From an uncultured Mycoplasmatota bacterium (lineage in GTDB: Bacteria; Bacillota_I; Bacilli_A; RF39; UBA660): a stretch of 64,000 nucleotides of DNA. Positions 1 to 8,783 of the stretch are shown here, piece by piece. The notes below the pieces were generated by a model. The model was given only the letters and a program-made list of their open reading frames with translations, made no database searches and was not told where the DNA came from. The stretch's first letter is position 1. Each line of letters begins with the position of its first letter. The stretch is from assembly GCA_947302655.1 (NCBI GenBank), contig CAMYVW010000001.1, positions 124,001-188,000 on the forward strand. The letters are read 5' to 3'. The translations under genes were made by a program, and so were the position numbers.

Positions 1-1
1 T

Positions 2-1381
2 GAAAGAACTCACAGCTTAAGTGAAGCATCTAAACTTGATGATGGAACAACAGGAGTTAAAGTTGCTGGAAGAGTTGTTTTTGCAAGAAAAATGGGTAAA
101 TTATCATTTGTAAAAATTAGAAATTTAGAAAGTTCATTTCAACTTGAATTTAAAGTTGATTTATTAGGTGAAGAAAAATATGATTTCTTCAAAAAAATGA
201 TAGATGGTGGAGATTTTCTAGGTGCAGAGGGTGAAATATTTACAACTCAAACTGGTGAAAAAACACTTAGAGTTAATGATTTTACTTTCCTAGGTAAAGC
301 ACTTAGACCACTTCCTGAAAAGTTCCATGGACTTGCTGATACTGAAATTAAATATCGTGAAAGATATATTGATTTAATAATGAATCAAGAATCTAGGGAT
401 ATTTTCCTAGGTAGATCAAAATTCTATGCATTCTTAAGAAAATATTTGGGAGAACATGGTTTTTTAGAAGTTGAAACTCCAATTGTTCAAACATCTGTTT
501 CTGGTGCATCTGCAAAACCATTTTTTACACATCATAATGCATTAGATTTAGACTGCAATTTGAGAATAGCTCCGGAGTGTTATTTAAAAGAATGTATTGC
601 TGGTGGATTTGATAGAGTTTTTGAACTAGCAAAATGTTTTAGAAATGAAGGAATGGATCCTGAGCACTTACAAGAGTTTACTCAAGTAGAGTGGTATGCA
701 TCATACTGGAATTATGAAGATAATATTGAATTTTATCAAAACTTTATTAGAGAACTTTTAATGGAATTAAAAGGAACTACTAAAATAACTTACCAAGGTA
801 ATGAACTTGATTTTGGATCTGAATGGAATAAAATTAATTATGTTGAAGAAATGAAAAAGATTCTTGGAGAAGATTTTTTAGATATAGATGATACAATGAA
901 GTTAAAAGAAAGAGCTGCTGAAAGAGGAATCTTTACCATTGAAGAACTAACAGATTATAAATCTGTAGGTCAAGTAATTGACTTTATTTATAAAAAGAAA
1001 ATTAGAGCAGATATAATTCAACCAACTATTATATATAATTATCCATCAGTATTACTTCCTCTTGCAAGGCGTAATGATGAAGATGAAAGACTTACTGATG
1101 TATTCCAAGTTGTAGCTTGTGGAACAGAACTTTGTAAGGCATATTCAGAACTTGTTAATCCAATGCAACAAAGAAAATCTTTTGAAGATCAATTAAAAGC
1201 CAAAGCTGAAGGTGACGATGAAACAATGGATCTAGATGAGGATTATTTACTTGCTATGGAACAAGGAATGCCTCCTATTTCAGGGCTTGGATTTGGAATA
1301 GATAGATTAATGATGCTTCTATATGATGCTGCAAACATTAGGGACGTTGTTTTATTCCCAACAATGAAACCAAGAGATTAA
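2..1381 (+). CDS. lysS: Lysine--tRNA ligase (class II), 5'-truncated by window edge
   Basis: Frame is open upstream of the ATG at 92 (ERTHSLSEASKLDDGTTGVKVAGRVVFARKM); class II aaRS motifs (FRNEGMDPEHLQEFTQVEWY, GLGFGIDRLMMLL). Confidence 0.95.
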   Translation, partial: ERTHSLSEASKLDDGTTGVKVAGRVVFARKMGKLSFVKIRNLESSFQLEFKVDLLGEEKYDFFKKMIDGGDFLGAEGEIFTTQTGEKTLRVNDFTFLGKALRPLPEKFHGLADTEIKYRERYIDLIMNQESRDIFLGRSKFYAFLRKYLGEHGFLEVETPIVQTSVSGASAKPFFTHHNALDLDCNLRIAPECYLKECIAGGFDRVFELAKCFRNEGMDPEHLQEFTQVEWYASYWNYEDNIEFYQNFIRELLMELKGTTKITYQGNELDFGSEWNKINYVEEMKKILGEDFLDIDDTMKLKERAAERGIFTIEELTDYKSVGQVIDFIYKKKIRADIIQPTIIYNYPSVLLPLARRNDEDERLTDVFQVVACGTELCKAYSELVNPMQQRKSFEDQLKAKAEGDDETMDLDEDYLLAMEQGMPPISGLGFGIDRLMMLLYDAANIRDVVLFPTMKPRD

Positions 1382-1382
1382 T

Positions 1383-1414
1383 AAAATATTACTTGAAAAA
1401 GTAATATTTTTTTT
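1383..1414 (+). terminator. Intrinsic terminator after lysS
   Basis: AAAATATTAC / GTAATATTTT stem followed by T-run. Confidence 0.75.
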
Positions 1415-1482
1415 ATTAAAAAATCAGGTTTTTCTTTTAATTTACTATTTTAAAGTGATATAATTTTTATAAGGAGGAAAAT

Positions 1483-3219
1483 ATGAAAAAGTTTTTTGAA
1501 AAGCATACAGTTGCTAAACTTGTTGGAATACTATTCTTTGCTGCAATAGTTTTATCATGGATTATTCCATATAGCGCATTCCAAGGTGCTGAACTAATGA
1601 AGGCTGAAAAAGCAAATGTTGGTTTTAGTGACATTACAACAATTTTTAGTACAAGTATAAGTTTTATAATTGATAAAATTGTATATTTAGTTGCTTTAGG
1701 TGGCTTCTATGCAGTTATATCTAAAACTGAAGGTTACAAAAAAGTTGTATCTGGAATTGTAAAAAAACTAAAAGGTAAAGAAATTTTATCTACAATTATA
1801 GTTTCAATTGTTATTGCTGTTTTGTCATCATTTATGACACAATCATTTGTTGTTATATTATTTATTCCATTCTTTATAACAATATTAAGAAATCTTGGAA
1901 TGAATAAAATTACAACATTTGCTGCAACATTTGGTGCAATGCTTGTTGGTATTCTTGGTGCTACATATGGATACGAAGGATTAATTACTTTTGATGCTTA
2001 TTTCTCACAAACATTAAGTAATAATTCTGCAATGAAAATGACACTAGGATACAGATCAATCATTTTACTATTTGCTGTAGCACTATACAATTTCTTTTTA
2101 TTCTTTGCTGCAAAGAAATCTCTTGCATCAAAAGATAAGAAAGAAAAAATCGAGGATGAATATCTAATCGATGATGTAAAAGGAAAGAAAGCCAAGACAT
2201 TCCCAATGGTTATTATCCTAGTTTTAGCTTTAGTATTTGCTATTCTAGGTTACATTGACTGGGCTGGAACATTTAAATTAAATATATTTAATGATTTCCA
2301 TAGCTGGTTAACTGGACTTAAAGTAGGAAAAGACTTTACTATTATGTCATATATTTTAGGAAGAGATGTTACAGCATTTGGTACATGGAATTTATATAAT
2401 ATTTCATTTGTACTTGTATTCTTATCACTTTTAGCTGCAATTTTATATTCAGTTAAATTTGATGATTTCTTTACTAGTTTTGGTGAAGGAGTTAAAAGAT
2501 TATTAAAACCTATTGGAGTTTTAGTTGCAGTATACGCTATTTTTGTTGCATCATACATGACAGGAATTACTCCTAAGATTGCAGATGATGTAATGCATGT
2601 AAAAGCAATACCTGAATATAACATTGATTATAATGGTGCACAAGTTGCATTCTTCAATATTGATATTGATGATGATAAAAAAGCTGACACAAACCTAATT
2701 AATCAAGATGTTGATAAAGATGGTAAATGTGATTTAAACTGCGATACTAACAAAGATGGTTATCCAGATGAAAAGCTAGATTTTGACGGTAACGGAAAAG
2801 TTGATGCTACTGACGACAGTATCAAAAAACAATTAGAAGGTGGAGTATCAACACTTAATCAAGATGTAGATGGCGATGGTGTAGCTGACATCAATGTAAG
2901 TGATAAATTTAATTTAGCTAAACTTACTATTGGTTCTGCTATAGTTGATATATTCAATAATGATTTAGGTTATAGTGGTTACTCAATGAGTGGATATTTA
3001 CTTGCTAACTATGGAGCAACTCAAACTAAATTAGTATTCCTAGTATTTGTAACTATATTTGGATTATTACAATTCTTTATTCCATCAAGTATAATTCTAA
3101 CATTTGGATTAACATATTCTGATGTATCTATCTGTGATTGGTATAAATATGCTTGGAGATTTATCCTTGGAATGCTTTGCATTATATTATTAGTATTCAT
3201 ATTTATATTAATAATTTAG
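1483..3219 (+). CDS. Multi-TM membrane protein (YfcC/AbgT-like transporter) with internal DxDxDG repeat insert
   Basis: Many hydrophobic segments; Asp-rich repeats between predicted TM helices. Confidence 0.6.
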   Translation: MKKFFEKHTVAKLVGILFFAAIVLSWIIPYSAFQGAELMKAEKANVGFSDITTIFSTSISFIIDKIVYLVALGGFYAVISKTEGYKKVVSGIVKKLKGKEILSTIIVSIVIAVLSSFMTQSFVVILFIPFFITILRNLGMNKITTFAATFGAMLVGILGATYGYEGLITFDAYFSQTLSNNSAMKMTLGYRSIILLFAVALYNFFLFFAAKKSLASKDKKEKIEDEYLIDDVKGKKAKTFPMVIILVLALVFAILGYIDWAGTFKLNIFNDFHSWLTGLKVGKDFTIMSYILGRDVTAFGTWNLYNISFVLVFLSLLAAILYSVKFDDFFTSFGEGVKRLLKPIGVLVAVYAIFVASYMTGITPKIADDVMHVKAIPEYNIDYNGAQVAFFNIDIDDDKKADTNLINQDVDKDGKCDLNCDTNKDGYPDEKLDFDGNGKVDATDDSIKKQLEGGVSTLNQDVDGDGVADINVSDKFNLAKLTIGSAIVDIFNNDLGYSGYSMSGYLLANYGATQTKLVFLVFVTIFGLLQFFIPSSIILTFGLTYSDVSICDWYKYAWRFILGMLCIILLVFIFILII

Positions 3220-3227
3220 TTTTATAC

Positions 3228-3255
3228 AAAAAACGACAATTTTGTCGTTTTTTTT
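3228..3255 (+). terminator. Intrinsic terminator
   Basis: AAAAAACGACAA/TTTGTCGTTTTTTTT hairpin plus T-run. Confidence 0.8.
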
Positions 3256-3322
3256 GTGTATATTTTTGTATATAAATTAATAATTTAAATATTATATGAG
3301 TAGAAATACTAGCGGAGGATAT

Positions 3323-5104
3323 ATGGCAAATAATAAGAAGAATAATTTAGATAAAATACTAGAAAGTGCAGAAAAAGAAAGAATAAATTTAAAGCATCCC
3401 TATGTTGGCTCAGAACACTTATTTCTTGCACTAATTAAAGGGAAAAATAATGTATCTAATTTTTTAAACAACTATGGTGTAAATTATAGTAATTTTAAAA
3501 AAGAACTAATTGAAGTTGTAGGAATGTCCACAAAAAATAATGACATTAATTTATATACACCTCTTTTAAGAAAAATAATTAAAAGATACAAATCAAAAAA
3601 TATCTTACCAGTGTCTGATATACATGAAGATTTGCTTCTATGTTTATTAGATGAAGGTGAAGGTATTGCAATTAGAATAATGTTAAAAATGAATATAGAC
3701 TTGGATGAAGTATATTTCACTTTAAAAGAGAAGAAAAAATTAAACGACATGGATGTATCAAATAAAGTAGGAATACTGTTAAATAACACTGTTGATATGA
3801 ATGAGAAAACTATAAATAGAGATGAAGAAATAAATAAGATAATAATAACTTTAACAAGAAAAAAGAAGTGTAACCCTATGCTAATAGGACCTGCTGGTGT
3901 TGGTAAAACAGCTATTGTAGAAGAACTAACAAGGAAAATCATCAAAGGAGAAGTTCCTAGTCAATTAAAAAATTATAAAGTATTTATGATAGAGATGGGA
4001 AGCCTAGTTTCGGGAACAAAGTATCGCGGTGAATTTGAAGAAAGATTAAACAAAATTATAAGGGAAATAATAAATGATAAAAAATCAATAATTTTTATTG
4101 ATGAAATCCACACAATGCTTAATGCTGGAGGTGCAGAAGGAGCAATTAGCGCATCTGATATATTAAAACCTTATCTAGCAAGAGGAGAAATAAAATGTAT
4201 TGGGGCTACAACAATAACTGAATACAATAATTCTATATTAAATGATAAAGCTTTAGCTAGAAGATTTGATATCATAAATATAAAAGAACCAAATCAAGAA
4301 GAAATGAAAAATATTTTAAAAAAGATTAAACATGAATATGAAAACTATCATTCAATAAAAATTTCTAATGATGTTATTAATAAAGTAATTAAGTATTCGG
4401 ACTATTATTTAAGAAATGTTGTAAATCCTGATAAATCAATTGATCTATTAGATTCTTCTTGTGCATTTGCTAAAGTAAATGGAAATAAAAAAGAATTAAC
4501 TGAAGGTGATATATTAAGTACAATATATTTTAAAACTAATAATCACATAATAAATGGTAATAAATTTATAAATGAATTAAAAAATGATTTAAATAAAATC
4601 ACTGATAATAAAACAGCAACAAAAATAAGTAATTCATTTTCATTTAGACCTAATATTCCAATAAGTATATTAACAAATGAAAAAGACTTAGATGAAGTGA
4701 TAACAAGTAAGTTTTCTAATATAAATAATATAAATATTGATTTAAATGATTATGATTATAATAGCTATAATTATCCAGCACACGAAAAAAAAGTGACTGA
4801 TAGTGTCTTTAGTTCTTTAATTGATAAACCACATAGTTTTATACATATAAAAAATGTTACTAATGCAACTAAATACATTCTTGATGAAATTTCAAAAATA
4901 AATAAAGATGGATTTATAACATTTAAATATGGAGAAAAAATATACTTTAATAATGCAATTATTTTAGTATCATGTTCTAATAAGAATAATAAACCTACTG
5001 GTTTTTCAAATAGTACATATAAAAATCAATTATCAGAAGATTTTATTAATAGTTTTCAATGTGATTTTCGTAATATCTTAAAAAAAGAAATAACTTTTAG
5101 CTAA
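3323..5104 (+). CDS. ClpC/ClpB-like AAA+ protein, Clp-N + D1 + degenerate D2
   Basis: Clp-N HPYVGSEHLFLALI; Walker A GPAGVGKTAIVEEL; Walker B IIFIDEIHTML; D2-like C-terminus without Walker motifs; start placed at ATG 3323 after gcggaggat. Confidence 0.8.
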   Translation: MANNKKNNLDKILESAEKERINLKHPYVGSEHLFLALIKGKNNVSNFLNNYGVNYSNFKKELIEVVGMSTKNNDINLYTPLLRKIIKRYKSKNILPVSDIHEDLLLCLLDEGEGIAIRIMLKMNIDLDEVYFTLKEKKKLNDMDVSNKVGILLNNTVDMNEKTINRDEEINKIIITLTRKKKCNPMLIGPAGVGKTAIVEELTRKIIKGEVPSQLKNYKVFMIEMGSLVSGTKYRGEFEERLNKIIREIINDKKSIIFIDEIHTMLNAGGAEGAISASDILKPYLARGEIKCIGATTITEYNNSILNDKALARRFDIINIKEPNQEEMKNILKKIKHEYENYHSIKISNDVINKVIKYSDYYLRNVVNPDKSIDLLDSSCAFAKVNGNKKELTEGDILSTIYFKTNNHIINGNKFINELKNDLNKITDNKTATKISNSFSFRPNIPISILTNEKDLDEVITSKFSNINNINIDLNDYDYNSYNYPAHEKKVTDSVFSSLIDKPHSFIHIKNVTNATKYILDEISKINKDGFITFKYGEKIYFNNAIILVSCSNKNNKPTGFSNSTYKNQLSEDFINSFQCDFRNILKKEITFS

Positions 5105-5151
5105 GTATATTTCTTTTTTTTAATTCATATATTTTATTGAGGATAAAATAT

Positions 5152-7704
5152 ATGAAAAAAGGATTAACATCTAAAGAGGTAGAAATAAGTAAAAATAAAT
5201 ATGGAACTAATGATTTACCTGATGTTAAACATAGAACATTATTTAATATTATTATTGAATCTTTTGGTGATCCGATTATTAAAATATTACTAATTGCTTT
5301 AGCTATAAAAGTTTTTTTTATGTTTAAAGATTTTAATTGGTACGAAACACTTGGGATATTAATTGCTATATTTCTTGCAACTTTAATTTCTACTCTTTCT
5401 GAGTATGGAAGTGAAACAGCGTTTAAAAAATTGCAAGATGAAAATAAAGAAATAATATGTAAAGTATACCGAAATAATAAATTAAATAATTTAAAGTCAT
5501 CACAAATTGTTGTTGATGATTTAGTTTATCTTGAAACCGGAGATATTATTCCTGCCGATGGCATTATTATTGATGGTGAACTTGAAATTGATGAATCAAT
5601 ATTAACTGGTGAATCAAAGGTTCAAAACAAAAATAGTATAAATAATAATGTTTATAAGGGGACAGTAGTAATAGGTGGGTGTGCTGATGTTAAAATTAAA
5701 GGCGTAGGTATTAATACCGTATATGGAAGTATTGCAAAGGAAGTAGGAGAATCTAAAAATAAAAGTCCTCTTAAAATAAGATTATTAAAATTATCAAAAA
5801 TAATTAATAGAATAGGTTATATAGGATCTGCACTAGTTGCATCTTCTTTTTTATTTTCAGTAGTTATAATTAAAAACAATTTTGATTTAAAATTAATCAT
5901 GATATATATACAAAGTAAATCATTCATTAATGATTTAATATATGCCCTTACACTATGCGTAACCACAATTGTTGTAGCTGTCCCTGAAGGTCTTCCAATG
6001 ATGATAACTTTAGTTTTATCTAGTAATATGAAAAGATTAATTAAAGATAATGTTCTAGTTAGAAAAATGGTAGGTATTGAAACTGCAGGCAACCTAAACT
6101 TCTTGTTAACAGATAAAACAGGAACAATAACACAAGGTAAATTAGAAGTAACAAGCTATATATCAGGAGATTTAATAAAGTATAGTAAATTAAATAAAAT
6201 AAATAACACATATAAAGATATAATAGTTGAGTCACTACTTTATAATTCATCCAGTAATGTATCTAAAAATGATATTATTGGTGGTAACTCAACAGATAAA
6301 GCAATAATGGATTATATCAAAAATGAAAATATAACTAAAAAATATAAGTATGATTTTAAACCATTTAATAGTTATAACAAATATAGTGAAGTTTATGTTA
6401 ACAATCATCATTATATAAAAGGAGCTTTTGATATACTTATAAAAAAATGTAACTACATAATGGATCATAATGCTAGTATTAAAAAAATAAACAAATCCAG
6501 TATAGATGCGTATATTAATGACTTAACAAGAAAAGGCGAAAGAGTTCTTGCTAATGTTGATATATATGATAATAAAACCATTTTACTTGGAGTTATATGT
6601 TTAAAAGACACTATAAGAAAAGAATCATATGAAGGAATAGAAAATATAAAAAATGCTGGAATTAACGTCATTATGATTACTGGAGATAACAAAAATACTG
6701 CAGTTAATATTGCTAGAGAAGTTAAAATTATTGAAAGTAGTAATGATGTTGTAATAGATTCTTCAGAGTTAAACAACTTAACTGATGAAGAACTCCTTAG
6801 TAAGATACATTGTATTAAAGTTGTTTCAAGAGCATTACCATCAGATAAAAGTAGGATAGTAAAAGTACTTCAAACAGATAACCATGTAGTTGGTATGACT
6901 GGTGATGGTGTAAATGATGCTCCAGCACTTAAAAAAGCAGATGTAAGTTTTGCTATGGGAAGTGGAACTAGTGTAGCAAAAGAAGCATCTGATATTGTAA
7001 TACTTGATAATAATTTATTATCTATTTCAAAAGCAATATTATTTGGTAGAACAATATTTAAAAGTATAAGAAAATTCATTGTATATCAATTGAGTGTTAA
7101 TTTTTGCGCATTAGCACTATCTATAGTAGGCCCATTTATGGGCATTAATACACCTATAACAATAATGCAAATGCTTTGGCTAAATATGATAATGGATACA
7201 TTTGCTGGTTTAGCTTTTTCTTTTGAACCATCACTAAAAAAATACATGAAAGAAAAACCTATTAAAAAAAGTGAACCAGTAATAAATAAAAATATGTATG
7301 TTGAAATAATTACGGATGGTCTTTATAGTGCTTTACTATGTGTTATATTTTTAAAAGCTCCGTTTATTAAGTTGTTAATAAGTAATGATAAATCATATTT
7401 TATGACAGCATATTTTGCGTTATTTATTTTCCTGGGAATATTTAATGCATTTTGTTCAAGAACTGAAAGTGTAAATATATTTAAAGATATATTAAAAAAT
7501 AAATACTTTTTATTAATATTTATTTTTATATCTGCTGCTCAAATATTCATAATATATTATGGAGGAAAAGTTTTTGGAACCTATGGCTTAAAAATAAATG
7601 ATTTATGTATAGTTATTCTCTTATCAAGTACAACAATCATAATAAATACAATTAGAAAAATCATTTTAAATAAAAGAAGATTAGCATCTGCTAATCTTCA
7701 ATAA
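5152..7704 (+). CDS. Cation-transporting P-type ATPase (Ca2+-ATPase-like)
   Basis: DKTGT motif, TGES, MVTGD-like MITGDN, TGDGVNDAPAL; ATG 5152 preceded by gaggat. Confidence 0.9.
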   Translation: MKKGLTSKEVEISKNKYGTNDLPDVKHRTLFNIIIESFGDPIIKILLIALAIKVFFMFKDFNWYETLGILIAIFLATLISTLSEYGSETAFKKLQDENKEIICKVYRNNKLNNLKSSQIVVDDLVYLETGDIIPADGIIIDGELEIDESILTGESKVQNKNSINNNVYKGTVVIGGCADVKIKGVGINTVYGSIAKEVGESKNKSPLKIRLLKLSKIINRIGYIGSALVASSFLFSVVIIKNNFDLKLIMIYIQSKSFINDLIYALTLCVTTIVVAVPEGLPMMITLVLSSNMKRLIKDNVLVRKMVGIETAGNLNFLLTDKTGTITQGKLEVTSYISGDLIKYSKLNKINNTYKDIIVESLLYNSSSNVSKNDIIGGNSTDKAIMDYIKNENITKKYKYDFKPFNSYNKYSEVYVNNHHYIKGAFDILIKKCNYIMDHNASIKKINKSSIDAYINDLTRKGERVLANVDIYDNKTILLGVICLKDTIRKESYEGIENIKNAGINVIMITGDNKNTAVNIAREVKIIESSNDVVIDSSELNNLTDEELLSKIHCIKVVSRALPSDKSRIVKVLQTDNHVVGMTGDGVNDAPALKKADVSFAMGSGTSVAKEASDIVILDNNLLSISKAILFGRTIFKSIRKFIVYQLSVNFCALALSIVGPFMGINTPITIMQMLWLNMIMDTFAGLAFSFEPSLKKYMKEKPIKKSEPVINKNMYVEIITDGLYSALLCVIFLKAPFIKLLISNDKSYFMTAYFALFIFLGIFNAFCSRTESVNIFKDILKNKYFLLIFIFISAAQIFIIYYGGKVFGTYGLKINDLCIVILLSSTTIIINTIRKIILNKRRLASANLQ

Positions 7705-8200
7705 TATAATCTTTACTTTTATGTGGTTCATCAAATAATAAATCATTATAATTTTGTTGTCTTAAAGCTTCATATATAACAATTGCAACTGTATTAGATA
7801 AATTAAGTGATCTAACATTTTTAGACATTGGAATACGAAAACAATTATCTAGATGTTCTTTTAAATATTTTCTTGGTATACCAGTACTTTCTTTTCCAAA
7901 CATAAAGTAGATATTCTCATTTTTATCTGTATAATTTCCTGTTGTATGAGGTTTATGACCATATCTTGTTAAATAGTATATGGTACCTTTATTCTTGGAA
8001 TAAAAATCTTCAATATTTTCATATATCTGCATATCTATTTTATCTATATAATTTACGCCACTTCTTCTAACACTTTTTTCATCTAATGAAAAACCTAATG
8101 GTTTTATAAGATGAAGTTTTGCATTTGTTGCAATGCATGTTCTCATTATATTACCTGTATTTGTTGGTATTTCTGGTTCAAATAAAACTATATTTAACAT
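7691..8200 (-). CDS. trmL: tRNA (cytidine(34)-2'-O)-methyltransferase, SPOUT family
   Basis: MLNIVLFEPEIPTNTGNIMRTC...FGKESTGIP...RIPMSKNVRSLNLSNTVAI. Confidence 0.92.
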   Translation of the reverse strand: MLNIVLFEPEIPTNTGNIMRTCIATNAKLHLIKPLGFSLDEKSVRRSGVNYIDKIDMQIYENIEDFYSKNKGTIYYLTRYGHKPHTTGNYTDKNENIYFMFGKESTGIPRKYLKEHLDNCFRIPMSKNVRSLNLSNTVAIVIYEALRQQNYNDLLFDEPHKSKDYIIED

Positions 8201-8231
8201 ATTATTCTCCTTTTAAAAAATAGCCATCTGG

Positions 8232-8762
8232 CTATTTTTTATCTATTTTATATTTATCAAAAATATTCTTTACATCATTATACTTTTTTACAACCTTATA
8301 AGATGATATTTGACCATCTTCATAGTATATAATAACGGGAAAGTCTGTAACACTTATATCAAGAGTATCATCAAGTATTTCCTTATAATTAGTAACTTTT
8401 TCTTTCATGGTAGTGAAATCATAGATATATATAATATCCTTTATATCATAATTATTAAAAGCTTTTGCAATATTCTTTTCTATCTTATACATACTTTTAC
8501 TATTATGATAACTTAAGAATAAAATTAGTCTTGATGGTTTTTCATTTAATACTTGTTTTAATTCTTGAATACTTTTTATTTCATTATTAATGTATTTTTC
8601 CTTTACTAAATAACTTACGCTAGTTTTATCTTTACCTTTAATAGTGTAATACCTAATAAAGTAAATACAAATAAATGCTATTGCAATAATTATTAAAAAG
8701 TAAAGTAAATAGTTTTTCATAGTAACAGGTTTATTTGTATACATTGAATTATTATCTTTCAT
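8232..8762 (-). CDS. Membrane-anchored thioredoxin-fold-like protein without CxxC
   Basis: One N-terminal TM; RLILFLSYHNS...DFPVIIYYEDGQI resembles a Trx-like fold; no Cys pair. Confidence 0.45.
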   Translation of the reverse strand: MKDNNSMYTNKPVTMKNYLLYFLIIIAIAFICIYFIRYYTIKGKDKTSVSYLVKEKYINNEIKSIQELKQVLNEKPSRLILFLSYHNSKSMYKIEKNIAKAFNNYDIKDIIYIYDFTTMKEKVTNYKEILDDTLDISVTDFPVIIYYEDGQISSYKVVKKYNDVKNIFDKYKIDKK

Positions 8763-8783
8763 AAAACCTCCTAAAAAGTATTA

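Noticed and set aside
3484-3945. Antisense ORFs listed in the track (e.g. 3484-3945, 1998-2195, 5817-6092, 15371-15838, 51342-51776)
   Set aside because: They lie opposite well-supported genes, have low-complexity Ile/Leu/Ser-rich translations typical of AT-rich shadow frames, and lack SD sequences
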